Shown here piece by piece: positions 8,417 to 16,708 of a stretch of 35,783 bases of DNA. Numbering within the stretch: the stretch's first letter is position 1; each line of letters begins with the position of its first letter. The stretch comes from Candidatus Zhuqueibacterota bacterium (lineage in GTDB: Bacteria; Zhuqueibacterota; Zhuqueibacteria; Zhuqueibacterales; Zhuqueibacteraceae): NCBI GenBank assembly GCA_022616415.1, contig JAKEEU010000245.1, positions 1 through 35,783 of the forward strand. The letters run 5' to 3'. The position numbers were made by a program, and so were the translations under genes. The notes beneath the pieces are model-generated. The model did not search any database, was not told the DNA's origin, and saw only the letters and a list, made by a program, of their open reading frames with translations.

Positions 8417-9088
8417 ATGTTTGAAAAATTAAAGAGTCATTGGCGCCGGCAATTTAAAGAGCTGGAGGTAAAGGAAGCCTACGCGGCTTGGGCTTCTACT
8501 TATTCTCCCAGCGCGCACAATCCGCTGATGGAGCTCGAGCAGCGCGCGGTCCTGGAGCTCTTGCCTGATCCGGCAGGCAAAACCGCGCTCGATCTGGCTT
8601 GCGGCAGCGGCCGTTATCTCGCCACGCTGGTTGAGCGCGGCGCCGCGCCGGTAATTGGCCTCGATATCTCGCCCCAGATGTTGGCTCGTGCTCGAACGAA
8701 CAGCCGCCATCTCGTGCAAGCCGATCTCCGCTGGTTGCCTTTGGCGAATTCATCTTTCGAGGTGGTGGTGTGCGGACTGGCTGCCGGCCATGTTGATGAC
8801 CTGCGTGGTGTCATGATCGAAGTGGGGCGCGTGCTCGTTTCCGATGGCATCGTGGTCTATTCCGACTTTCATCCCTTTGGTTCCCTGGCTGGCTGGAAGC
8901 GCACGTTTCGCGCAGAGAACGGCCGTGAATACGCGGTCCGTCAACACACCCATTTGTACGCCGATCATCACGCTGCCTGCCGCGCCGCCGGGCTTGTCAT
9001 CGAAGAGGTGCGGGAGCCTCGCATTGATTTTGAGCACAAGTGGCGCGGCTACCCGGCCGTGCTGGTGATTCGGGCACGGAAGACTTGA
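8417..9088 (+). CDS. Class I SAM-dependent methyltransferase, 223 aa
   Basis: SAM-binding motif I is ALDLACGSGRY (residues 57-67), motif II is GLDISPQML with the ribose-binding Asp83, and motif IV region is VVVCGLAAGHVDD. It belongs to the UbiE/Methyltransf_11 type that acts on small molecules. The N-terminal 25 residues are basic and helical (FEKLKSHWRRQFKELEVKEAY), which could help it sit on a membrane or partner. It is 9 bases downstream of the radical SAM gene, so is likely in the same operon. The substrate is unknown; the neighbours suggest the product of the radical SAM step. Confidence 0.88.
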   Translation: MFEKLKSHWRRQFKELEVKEAYAAWASTYSPSAHNPLMELEQRAVLELLPDPAGKTALDLACGSGRYLATLVERGAAPVIGLDISPQMLARARTNSRHLVQADLRWLPLANSSFEVVVCGLAAGHVDDLRGVMIEVGRVLVSDGIVVYSDFHPFGSLAGWKRTFRAENGREYAVRQHTHLYADHHAACRAAGLVIEEVREPRIDFEHKWRGYPAVLVIRARKT

Positions 9089-9188
9089 GCAAAATGATTT
9101 AAATTGTTTTGCCATCAATTCATTTTGCCGGTAAGTGCTTGGCTGAGATTTTGAGACCAGGAAGTCTTTACAAACAGAGCAAGTTTTT

Positions 9189-9257
9189 CCCAACGGATAG
9201 AAACAACGCAACTGATAAAAGTTCTGTTGATCCGTTGCGTTGTTTCAATCCGTTGGG
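9189..9257. repeat. Long hairpin repeat, copy A of the ATCCGTTGG family
   Basis: Arms of 24 bases (9189-9212 and 9234-9257) match at 23 positions, around a 21-base loop containing TGATAAAAG. The ends read CCCAACGGAT / ATCCGTTGGG. Related copies lie at 31243-31305, 32878-32943 and 33257-33318, with a half copy near 29490. It fills the only sizeable gap (9089-9320) inside the radical SAM gene run; no other feature is seen in that gap. Confidence 0.85.
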
Positions 9258-9320
9258 GTTAATTTTGCTTTATTCGCTTGTCGGTTTGAGGCGAAACTTT
9301 GTTGGATAGTTACTGACTCC

Positions 9321-10508
9321 ATGTGGCGATTCGGTCGATTACATCCAATTAGCTTTATAAACGCGCAAGTTCTCGGGCCCGATGGAGTGCTTGGGTCATC
9401 GCTGCGAATCGAGGCCGGACGGATCGTGGATCTGAACACCGCGCCTCAATTAAAAGACCTTGTCATCGATCTTGGCCGTGCAATCATCGCGCCGGGTCTG
9501 ATCAACGCCCACGACCATCTCGAGCTCAATAATTTTCCGCGTTTGAAATGGCGTGATCGTTATTCCAATGCGCGTGATTGGATTGCCGACTTTCGGCCCC
9601 GCTTCAAAACCGATCCGGCCTTAATCGAACCGCTGTCAATTCCACTCCGCGATCGTCTGTTGTGGGGTGGAATCAAAAATTTGCTCAGCGGCGTGACGAC
9701 GGTTTGCCACCACAATCGGTTGTATCGGCCATTGCGCTACGGCTTTCCGATCCGCGTCGTCAAGCGCTATCGCTGGAGTCACTCGTTCCTGCTCGACAGC
9801 GAGGCGGTCGGGCAGGAATACCGCCGCACCCCCAAGACTTGGCCGTGGATTATTCACCTCGCCGAAGGTACGGACGCCGACGCTGCCACGGAACTGGACC
9901 GTCTGGATCGGCTCGGAGGTCTTGGCGCCAACACGGTTATCGTTCATGGCGTCGGGCTGAGCGCGACGGATAGGGCGAAATTGCTGGATAAAGGCGGGGC
10001 GTTGATCTGGTGTCCCGCGTCAAATTTTTTCATGTTGGGTGAAACGGCCCGCGTGAGCGAGCTCGCTGGTGCCGGACGTGTGGCTCTGGGAAGTGACTCG
10101 CGCGTGAGCGGTGCGCCGGATTTGTTGGGCGAGCTTAAGGTCGCATACGAAACTAAACAAGTGAGCTTGAACGGACTTTTCCGCATGGTGACTTCTGATG
10201 CAGCCGCGATTCTGCGGCTCCCTCGTGCCGGACGCATCGCCAAAGGGTTGCCAGCCGACGTGACGATATTTTCATCCCGGCATGACCAGCCGTTTGATCA
10301 TATCGTGGCCGCGCGGCGATCTGATCTTCGCCTCGTGTTGATCGCCGGGCGTCCGTTGATCGGTGATCCTGATATGGCGCCGGTCTTCGCCGCCGCACGG
10401 GTTGCTGCCGAAAAAGTGCGCGTCGATGGCTGTGAGAAATTAATGGCTGGTTCGCTTGTTGAGCGGCTGCGGCGATCGGCGATCAACGAACCGGGTCTTG
10501 AAATATGA
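9321..10508 (+). CDS. Amidohydrolase-family protein (SsnA/MtaD-like), 395 aa
   Basis: A metal-dependent hydrolase with the composite beta-sandwich and TIM-barrel layout of aminohydrolases. Metal ligands are His64 and His66 (NAHDH), His179 (IHLAE, with Glu182 as likely proton relay), His209 (VHGVGL) and Asp259 (GSDS). The CPASNFFM segment follows the fourth histidine. HxAE plus CPASN is typical of the deaminase branch that includes MTA/SAH and 5'-deoxyadenosine deaminases, chlorohydrolases and guanine deaminase; the segment after HDHLELNNF is not typical of any I can name. The start is ATG 9321; an open frame from 9240 reads through the hairpin repeat and is discounted. Its stop overlaps the next start (ATGA), so it is co-translated with the radical SAM/SPASM enzyme. 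Substrate uncertain. Confidence 0.87.
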   Translation: MWRFGRLHPISFINAQVLGPDGVLGSSLRIEAGRIVDLNTAPQLKDLVIDLGRAIIAPGLINAHDHLELNNFPRLKWRDRYSNARDWIADFRPRFKTDPALIEPLSIPLRDRLLWGGIKNLLSGVTTVCHHNRLYRPLRYGFPIRVVKRYRWSHSFLLDSEAVGQEYRRTPKTWPWIIHLAEGTDADAATELDRLDRLGGLGANTVIVHGVGLSATDRAKLLDKGGALIWCPASNFFMLGETARVSELAGAGRVALGSDSRVSGAPDLLGELKVAYETKQVSLNGLFRMVTSDAAAILRLPRAGRIAKGLPADVTIFSSRHDQPFDHIVAARRSDLRLVLIAGRPLIGDPDMAPVFAAARVAAEKVRVDGCEKLMAGSLVERLRRSAINEPGLEI

Positions 10509-11518
10509 CTAATTTTTTTAAACATTTTCATCTCAATTCGTCTGATCGAATCGAGCGGCTTCACGTGGTGGCGCTGATGCCGCACAGCGCTTGCAACTGC
10601 CGCTGTGTCATGTGCGATATTTGGAAGGCCAACGCCAACAAGCAGGAGCTGACGCGCGAAGATTTGCTGCCGCATATCGCCAGCTTCCGTAAATTCGAAG
10701 TGCATGCGGTGATTTTGTCCGGCGGTGAGGCGTTGATGCATTCCAACCTGTGGAGGCTGTGTGAGCTGTTGAAAGAAGTGCCGGTGGAGATCTCCCTCCT
10801 ATCTACGGGCTTGCTGCTCAAGCCTCACGCCCATGAAGTGATCCGCTGGTGCGATGACGTCATTGTCTCGCTGGACGGCCATCGCGAAGCCCACGACGCC
10901 ATTCGTAACGTGCCCCGCGCGTATGACCGGCTGGCGGAAGGTGTGGCGGCCCTGAAAAGACTCGATTCGAAATTTCGCGTCTCGGCCCGCTGCGTGATTC
11001 AACGCCGTAACTATTTCGCTTTGCCGAATATCATTGCGGCGGCGCATGAAATCGGTCTGGACCAAATTTCTTTCCTGGCGGTTGATGTTGCAACCACCGC
11101 TTTCAATCGTCCGACACCTTGGGGAAACGAACGCCTCGCTGATGTTGCTCTCAGTCCGAACGAGGTAGCCGATTTTAAGAGCCTCTTGGAAAAGACCATC
11201 CTTGGCTACGCCGATGACTTTGCTTCGGGCTTTATCGCTGAAGCCCCGGAGAAGATGCGCCGGCTGCCCGAGTACTTTGCTGCTCTTAACGGCGTGGGTG
11301 AATTTCCGGAGAACCACTGTAATGCGCCCTGGGTCTCCACCGTGATCGAGGCCGATGGCACGGTGCGGCCCTGCTTTTTCCATCGTCCGCTGGGCAATAT
11401 CCGCGAGCGCCCCTTGGAGGCTATCCTCAATTCCGACGAGGCCATGGCGTTTCGCCGCCAACTCGACGTGAAGGCCGATCCCATCTGCCGCCAATGTGTA
11501 TGCACGCTGTACCTGTGA
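10505..11518 (+). CDS. Radical SAM/SPASM-type protein, 337 aa
   Basis: The radical SAM cluster is Cys30-x3-Cys34-x2-Cys37 (ACNCRCVMCDIW), followed by LSGGEALMHSNL (the GGE SAM-binding motif) and IVSLDGHREAHD. The C-terminal part has extra cysteines (HCNAPW, RPCFFHR, ICRQCVC), a twitch/SPASM domain that binds a second iron-sulfur cluster. Members modify peptides (sactipeptide, PQQ-type maturation), sugars (BtrN-like dehydrogenation) or lipids. No precursor peptide is visible nearby, and the glycosyltransferase neighbourhood favours a small-molecule or sugar substrate. The start overlaps the amidohydrolase stop by four bases. After its stop, 63 bases lead to the much more A+T-rich SGNH gene. 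Confidence 0.9.
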   Translation: MTNFFKHFHLNSSDRIERLHVVALMPHSACNCRCVMCDIWKANANKQELTREDLLPHIASFRKFEVHAVILSGGEALMHSNLWRLCELLKEVPVEISLLSTGLLLKPHAHEVIRWCDDVIVSLDGHREAHDAIRNVPRAYDRLAEGVAALKRLDSKFRVSARCVIQRRNYFALPNIIAAAHEIGLDQISFLAVDVATTAFNRPTPWGNERLADVALSPNEVADFKSLLEKTILGYADDFASGFIAEAPEKMRRLPEYFAALNGVGEFPENHCNAPWVSTVIEADGTVRPCFFHRPLGNIRERPLEAILNSDEAMAFRRQLDVKADPICRQCVCTLYL

Positions 11519-11581
11519 CCCAAGAACGATAGTGGCGTTCGCGGGGGTCGAAACCCAAGAAGCGCCTCAGGTTAAAGAGCC

Positions 11582-12781
11582 ATGAGAATCTTAGCGTTTG
11601 TAAATAAAATTAGAAACCTCTTCATCAATAAACTGAGAGCAAATCAAAAGATATTTTCTTTCCGGCTTTTTGCTTTTTTGGTTTTATTGATTACTCTTGA
11701 AATTGGTTTGCAGATGGTTCGACTGGTCATCAACTTTGGAAAACCAACGAGCCGAGACAAAAAATTGGCATTGTCCATATATAAAAACAAGGAATGGGCT
11801 GAGTCTTTATTTAAAGAGCATGAAGACACTAAAAAATTAGATTTTGATCAATATGTGGGCTGGAAGAGGCAGGAATATCATGGCCGATTTATCAATATTG
11901 GCGCGGATGGGACAAGAAAAACCTCCAATCGAACGCATGCGATGAACGCAAATTGCGATTCGATTTACGTATTCGGTGGTTCCACCATTTGGGGCATAGG
12001 TGTCAGAGATGAGTATACCGTTCCTTCTTGTCTGTCTAAAATCCTGAATCAGCACGGCTTTAATTCCATCGTCAAGAATTATGGTGAAAGTGGATATACC
12101 TTCACCCAAGGCGTGATACGCTTGATTCTACTGCTCAAAGAAGGCCACCGGCCTCGATTGGCAATTTTTTATGACGGGGTAAATGAAGTCAGTACCGCAT
12201 ATCATAATGGACAAGCTGGGATCATTGGATTAGCGGCTGAATTTCAGTCATTGTTGAAATGGAAGCGACGTTCTTATGTTGAACAAATGGGGTCGATTGT
12301 GAAAGCAGTCGTTGTCCATCACTCGATGATCTACCGGTCGGTTGATAAATTGATCCGCCTATTTCAACATAATCCTTTGCCGCCTGCCGCAAGGCATTAC
12401 GAGGAACAAGAGCTTGAACGGCTTTCTCGGGGCATCATAACCTATTATATCGCCTCATTGAATCTCGTTGACAAATTGTCAAGAACTTATGATTTCAAGT
12501 ACATTTGTTTTTGGCAGCCGGTCATTTATACCAAAAAGCAAATGACCGAAGAAGAAGAAAACTTGGATGATAATGTGAGAGACAAGAAATTGCGCAAGCT
12601 TTATCTCGACACGTATGGCGCGATAAAAAAATTGCCACTGCTTCATTTTTATGATCTCTCCGAAGTTCTCGACAATCGAAATACGACTCTTTATTCTGAT
12701 TTTTGCCATCTCTCCGAAGAAGGCAATGAAATCGTTGCCAATGAAATAGCCGAAGTGATTATCACAAAATTTCCAAAATAG
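11582..12781 (+). CDS. Membrane-anchored SGNH/GDSL-like hydrolase, 399 aa
   Basis: One N-terminal membrane helix (residues ~26-52, FRLFAFLVLLITLEIGL) is followed by a periplasmic catalytic domain. SGNH blocks are visible: FGGSTIWG with nucleophile Ser134, NYGESGYT with Gly169, FYDGVNEV with Asn201, and SDFCHLSEEGN near the end with the Asp373/His376 pair. Such proteins add or remove acyl groups on exported polysaccharides or are inactive relatives of alginate acetylases. This gene and the next are visibly richer in A+T than those before, so they may have been acquired separately. The ribosome site is weak (AAAGAG). It opens the glycan part of the cluster. Confidence 0.85.
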   Translation: MRILAFVNKIRNLFINKLRANQKIFSFRLFAFLVLLITLEIGLQMVRLVINFGKPTSRDKKLALSIYKNKEWAESLFKEHEDTKKLDFDQYVGWKRQEYHGRFINIGADGTRKTSNRTHAMNANCDSIYVFGGSTIWGIGVRDEYTVPSCLSKILNQHGFNSIVKNYGESGYTFTQGVIRLILLLKEGHRPRLAIFYDGVNEVSTAYHNGQAGIIGLAAEFQSLLKWKRRSYVEQMGSIVKAVVVHHSMIYRSVDKLIRLFQHNPLPPAARHYEEQELERLSRGIITYYIASLNLVDKLSRTYDFKYICFWQPVIYTKKQMTEEEENLDDNVRDKKLRKLYLDTYGAIKKLPLLHFYDLSEVLDNRNTTLYSDFCHLSEEGNEIVANEIAEVIITKFPK

Positions 12782-12808
12782 ACTTGGCGAAACTGTATTC
12801 TGATTAAC

Positions 12809-13885
12809 ATGGTTAATTATATGAAATCCGCAAGTAGCGTCATTTTCTTAGTTCCTGGATTTCCGAAAGACGAAGAAGACACCGAATGCCTCCCGCTGTT
12901 GCAGAATTACATTTTTTATTTCTCCAAATCACACCCGGCCGTCCCAATTGCGGTGATTGCTTTCCAATATCCGTATTTTATTGGAAAATATAAATGGAAT
13001 AATATCGCCGTGTATTCAGCCGGCGGAAAAAACCAGCGGCGTGTGTTCAGAATTCTTGCCTGGGTGCGCGCTGTTTATTATTTTTTGCGATTGCGCCATC
13101 ACATGAATGTCGCGGTTATTCACAGCTTTTGGCTGGATGAGTGCACGTTCGTTGGCCAATGTCTGGCGAAAGCATTCCAGATAAAGCACGTCGCCACCAT
13201 CGGAGGGCAGGAGGTAAAACCTTCAAACCGATATCTAAAATATTTCGATTACGCCAGGCTGACGATGACGTGCTGGTCCCGGTTTTCTGCCGATGATTTT
13301 CAAAAGGTAACGGGACAAAAAGTTGACAAAATCATTCCCATCGGCTTGGACCATCAGCGCTTTGCAGCCATCGCTCCTGCCCAAGTCCGGAAAATTGACG
13401 TCTTGGGTGTCGGCTCATTGATCCCGATAAAAAATTTCAAGCTGTTCATAGAAATCGTTTCGGAGCTGGCCGCAGAATTTCCCGGGCTCGAAGTTAAAAT
13501 CATCGGTGAGGGGCCGCAGTATCAAAATTTAAAAGGGTTGATTCGGAAAAAATTTCAAGACAATATACAGCTTGTGGGCAAGCTCTCCCGCCGCCAAGTC
13601 ATGAATTACATGGCGCAAAGCAAAATTTTATTGCACACCTCCTCGCACGAAAGCCAGGGTTACGTGTTTATGGAGGCGCTTTATTACGGCATGACTATCG
13701 TGAGTTTTGACGTCGGGTATCTGGGGCAAACCGAGAAAGCGATAAGATGCATCAGCAAAGAGGATATGCTTGCCAATTTAAGAAAACTCTTGAAACAGCA
13801 GCTCAACTATGATCGCGTTTTGCTAAAACCCATCGAAGAAACGGTCTCTGAATTTAGAGCGCTCTATGGCGCAGTCAATGTCTGA
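12809..13885 (+). CDS. Glycosyltransferase family 4-like (GT-B), 358 aa
   Basis: Transfers a sugar from a nucleotide donor. The C-terminal donor domain is clear: GVGSLIPIKNFKLFIE, KIIGEGPQYQNLK, LVGKLSRRQVMNYMAQS, then HTSSHESQGYVFMEALYYG, which holds the E-x7-E motif (Glu at ESQ and EAL). The N-terminal acceptor half has HSFWLDECTFVGQC and IGGQEVKPSNRYL. There is no signal or membrane helix, so it works at the cytosolic face. Two in-frame ATGs (12809, 12821) are possible and neither has a strong ribosome site. The end overlaps the next glycosyltransferase by 20 bases. It shares the A+T-rich composition of the SGNH gene. Confidence 0.9.
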   Translation: MVNYMKSASSVIFLVPGFPKDEEDTECLPLLQNYIFYFSKSHPAVPIAVIAFQYPYFIGKYKWNNIAVYSAGGKNQRRVFRILAWVRAVYYFLRLRHHMNVAVIHSFWLDECTFVGQCLAKAFQIKHVATIGGQEVKPSNRYLKYFDYARLTMTCWSRFSADDFQKVTGQKVDKIIPIGLDHQRFAAIAPAQVRKIDVLGVGSLIPIKNFKLFIEIVSELAAEFPGLEVKIIGEGPQYQNLKGLIRKKFQDNIQLVGKLSRRQVMNYMAQSKILLHTSSHESQGYVFMEALYYGMTIVSFDVGYLGQTEKAIRCISKEDMLANLRKLLKQQLNYDRVLLKPIEETVSEFRALYGAVNV

Positions 13886-14804
13886 ACCCGGGCCGCTGGT
13901 GTCTGTGGTCATCCCGACCTTTAACCGGCTCCAATACCTCAAAGAGGCGGTGGCATCGGTCTTTGCACAAACTTACGCTCATTGGGAGCTTATTGTCGTG
14001 GATGATGGCTCGACGGATGATACCCTCAGCTATGTGTCCATGCTCGATGATCCCCGCGTGCGCCTCGTCTGTGAGACGCACTCCGGCAATCCGGCTCGTA
14101 TGCGCAATATCGGCGTTGCCCAGGCTCGCGGCGAGTACGTGGCGTTTCTTGACTCCGACGATTTGTGGGAACCGGATAAGCTTGGAGTCCAACTTGAATA
14201 CCTCCGCGCGAACAGCGGCTGCCGTTGGTGTTATACGCAGTTTACGCTGATGGATGAGGCGGGAAAAGAGATTCCCATGCGGGCTGGCGGTCCGTGGCGG
14301 CCCTATTCCGGTTTCATTCTGCGGGAATTAGTGACGAATAAAGCGGCGATTACCATCATCAGTGTTGTCGCCGAGCGGAGCCTATTCGATGAGATCGGTG
14401 TGTTTGACGAGGATAACGGCATTGTGCTTCGAGAAGACTACGACCTGCTTCTTCGCATGGCCGCGCGCGCCAAGACGGTCGCGGTACCGCAAGTGCTTTG
14501 CCGGGCTCGCGATCATGCCGGCCGGTCGACCTCTCAGCGCGACGACCTTTACGACTGCTCTGCAAAGGTGTTTCTGAAGTTTGGACGCCTGACCACCGAT
14601 CCGGAAATTCGACGTTTATGTCATCGTCGAGGCGCTTGCCATCTCGTTGCGGCCGCCGATCGGCGCATTGTGACAAGATCCGGTAATGGCGCATTTCGAC
14701 GTTTGATCCAGGCATTACGTTATTATCCTTTGTATGGCCGCTGGTGGATCGTGTTAGCGAAGTTTCTGCTGTTTCCGGTTCTCCGGCGCTGGCGATTCGG
14801 TTAG
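13866..14804 (+). CDS. Glycosyltransferase family 2 (GT-A), 312 aa
   Basis: The inverting GT-A fold is plain: VSVVIPTFNRLQYLKEAV, ELIVVDDGSTDDTL (donor nucleotide Asp pair), HSGNPARMRNIGVAQARGEY and AFLDSDDLWEPDKL, which contains the DxD metal site. The later LREDYDLLLRMA gives the catalytic base. A short hydrophobic, aromatic C-terminus (YPLYGRWWIVLAKFLLFPVL) suggests membrane association. The start overlaps the previous gene by 20 bases; ATG 13866 or 13878 are both usable. Codon use returns to the G+C-richer pattern. The stop codon directly touches the MITE-like element at 14804. Confidence 0.92.
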   Translation: MAQSMSEPGPLVSVVIPTFNRLQYLKEAVASVFAQTYAHWELIVVDDGSTDDTLSYVSMLDDPRVRLVCETHSGNPARMRNIGVAQARGEYVAFLDSDDLWEPDKLGVQLEYLRANSGCRWCYTQFTLMDEAGKEIPMRAGGPWRPYSGFILRELVTNKAAITIISVVAERSLFDEIGVFDEDNGIVLREDYDLLLRMAARAKTVAVPQVLCRARDHAGRSTSQRDDLYDCSAKVFLKFGRLTTDPEIRRLCHRRGACHLVAAADRRIVTRSGNGAFRRLIQALRYYPLYGRWWIVLAKFLLFPVLRRWRFG

Positions 14805-14905
14805 GGGGGTGGAATAGAATAAACTATCCTTTCGATGTAAGCAAATCGTTGTTTTTCAGCACTGAACCGCGCAATGTGAGAATGTTATTTTATTCCACCC
14901 CCTTA
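14801..14905. mobile_element. Short MITE-like element with terminal inverted repeats, flanked by TTA
   Basis: Terminal inverted repeats read GGGGGTGGAATA(G/A)AATAA on the two strands (left from 14804, right ending 14902), around a ~60-base A+T-rich centre. TTA stands directly outside each end (14801-14803, 14903-14905), as a 3-base target duplication would. The TAG stop of the upstream gene uses the left junction. No transposase is encoded. Confidence 0.6.
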
Positions 14906-14968
14906 GGCGCGATTGTATGTACTTTCTTTCTCCTTCTTGCCCAACGCGGACAAGCCGCAACCAAGCTT

Positions 14969-15037
14969 CACCACAAAGATACAAAGAACACAAAGCCCTT
15001 TCGTTTTTTTCTTTGTGAACTTTGTGCCTTTGTGGTG
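14969..15037. repeat. CACAAAG-type inverted repeat
   Basis: Two 27-base arms (14969-14995 and 15011-15037) match at 23 positions and are built of CACAAAG-like words (ACCACAAAG, ACAAAG), around a T-rich loop. Hairpins of this word type are scattered in many bacterial genomes. With the MITE-like element it fills the 306-base gap 14805-15110, in which I see no gene. Confidence 0.8.
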
Positions 15038-15110
15038 TAAAAATCTTTGCTTTTTTTGCACAGATTTGACTATAAAGAGACTATTTCCATCAAAAGCCTG
15101 ATGAGAGCCA

Positions 15111-16301
15111 ATGCGAATCTGCCATGTTCGAGGTTATTACGATTCGGCGTCGCTTCCGGGGTGGCGGAGTGGCCGTGAGATGGTGCGGGCATTTCCGCTG
15201 ATTTCTTGTTTGCCGGTCGAGCTGGCGCGCCGGGGCCATGAAGTCACGGTGCTGCAACATTTTCACCGCCGCGAATTTTTTGCGGAAGCCGGCGTGCGTT
15301 TTGAATTTTTGCCGCCGCCTTTTGGACCGGCCCATGCCGGCAAATTTCTCGGATTTTTTCTTCGCCAATATCGGTTCCCATATTTTCAGTTGGCTACCGG
15401 CATCCTCGATCGCCTGGAGACATTGCGGCCGCAGCTGATCCATTACTTCGGCCTGACCATAACGCCAAACTTGTGGCTGATCTTGCGTTGGGCGAAAAAA
15501 CGCGAGGTGCCGGTCGTGGCTCATTATCACGGCGGCTCTCCGGCGCGCCATTGGCTGGCGCGGCGAGTTGAGCGCGATAATTTGCAGCACGTGAGCCGCG
15601 TGCTGTTTACCACCCTTGAGCAAGCCGAAGATTGGCAAAAGGCCGGCCTCGACGTTAAAAAAGTACGCCAGGCTTTGGGAAATTCCAGCGATTTCCAGCC
15701 GCAGGATCGCGCCGAAGCCCGGCGTTGCACCGGCCTGGAAGGCGCACCGATTTTTGTGTCTGCCGGACGCTTGCATCCAATTAAAGATCCTCTGACGATG
15801 CTCCACGGTTTCGAGAAAATTGCCGCGGCTCGGCCGCAAGCACGGCTTTATCTCTTTTATCGCACCGCCGAGCTGCTGGAAGCCATGAAAAACGAGGTGG
15901 ACGCCAAACCCGGCCTGGCGGAACGTGTGAAATTCTGCGGCGAGGTTTCTCCTTCTCAAATGCAAGCTATTTTCAGCAGCGCGGATTTTCTTTTACAAGC
16001 CAGCCGTCGCGAGTTCGTCGGCTGCGCGATTCTGGAGGCGATGGCTTGCGGCGCCATCCCGGTTGTCACCGACATCCCATCGTTTCGCGTGATGACGGAA
16101 AACGGCCGCTATGGCATCCTTTTCCCGGCGGGTAATTCCGACGCCCTCGCCGCCGGAGTGCTCGGCTTGAGCCGCGAGGCGATTTGCCGGCAGTCACAAG
16201 CCGTTCGTGAAAAATTTTTGCGGGATTTGAGCTTTCCGGCATTGGCAGGAGGAGTTGAAGAAATTTACCGTGAACTGGTGCCGGGCGAGCCTGCGCGCTG
16301 A
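15111..16301 (+). CDS. Glycosyltransferase family 4 (GT-B), 396 aa
   Basis: The N-terminal domain begins MRICHVRGYYDSAS with the usual loop for the acceptor and ELARRGHEVTVLQHF. HYHGGSPARHWLARRVE is the mid-domain GT4 segment. The donor domain has SAGRLHPIKDPLTMLHGF, VKFCGEVSPSQMQAIFSSAD and ASRREFVGCAILEAMACG (E-x7-E). GRYGILFPAGNSDALAAG closes the fold. It is a retaining, cytosolic transferase. The start at ATG 15111 follows GATGAGAG. It lies alone after a repeat-filled gap and 20 bases before the truncated GT39 copy. Donor and acceptor cannot be named. Confidence 0.93.
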   Translation: MRICHVRGYYDSASLPGWRSGREMVRAFPLISCLPVELARRGHEVTVLQHFHRREFFAEAGVRFEFLPPPFGPAHAGKFLGFFLRQYRFPYFQLATGILDRLETLRPQLIHYFGLTITPNLWLILRWAKKREVPVVAHYHGGSPARHWLARRVERDNLQHVSRVLFTTLEQAEDWQKAGLDVKKVRQALGNSSDFQPQDRAEARRCTGLEGAPIFVSAGRLHPIKDPLTMLHGFEKIAAARPQARLYLFYRTAELLEAMKNEVDAKPGLAERVKFCGEVSPSQMQAIFSSADFLLQASRREFVGCAILEAMACGAIPVVTDIPSFRVMTENGRYGILFPAGNSDALAAGVLGLSREAICRQSQAVREKFLRDLSFPALAGGVEEIYRELVPGEPAR

Positions 16302-16321
16302 TAAAAACAAAAAGTATAGCG

Positions 16322-16708
16322 ATGAGAAGATTCTCATTTGAATGGATCGTTGTCGGCGTCGCCATGCTGGTTTATTCGTTTTTCACTTTCCGCGCGCTTG
16401 ACCGCTTCCCGTTGGTGCATGTTGATGAAACCTGGTATTCTGCATATTTAAGCTCGGCGGATTTGCCCTGCGGCGAATGCATGGAAGCGGCCTGCCGGTT
16501 TGGTGACGTTCATTGCTTGACGCGATACACACCCGAAATGATATTTACGTTGGCCAGCGCTTTATTGAAAAAATCGAAAAATCGCGGGAAATCACCTGAA
16601 GACGTAATGCCTCAGTTGTGGGTGGACCGTCCGGACGCTAAACTTATTGAATTCGCCAAACTCACAAATAACAAAGCGTCCGGACGGTGTTTTTCCACCG
16701 AAGTCTGA
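16322..16708 (+). pseudogene. Truncated GT39-type glycosyltransferase (5' remnant)
   Basis: The first ~40 residues (VAMLVYSFFTFRALDRFPLV, then HVDETWYSA) closely match the start of the intact GT39 gene at 18597 (AALIYSFFTFRGLDRFPPV, HVDEPWYAA), including the catalytic Asp-Glu. After that the similarity stops abruptly. The remaining ~85 residues (CGECMEAACRFGDVHCLT...) have no membrane helices and run into a large inverted repeat, where the stop lies. It looks like a duplicated gene head cut off when the inverted repeat and the oppositely oriented ABC transporter were placed here. The protein, if made, would not be a working transferase. Confidence 0.7.

Noticed and set aside
14744..15101. Small proteins predicted across the CACAAAG repeat (ending CELCAFVV and similar)
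   Set aside because: These peptides are translations of the repeat and occur as artefacts in many genomes.
15090..15965. Long minus-strand open frame (291 codons) opposite the GT4 gene
   Set aside because: It is entirely antisense to a clear GT4 coding sequence, lacks domain features and begins without a ribosome site. The same holds for other long antisense frames at 2136-3017, 10799-11494 and 31406-32236.
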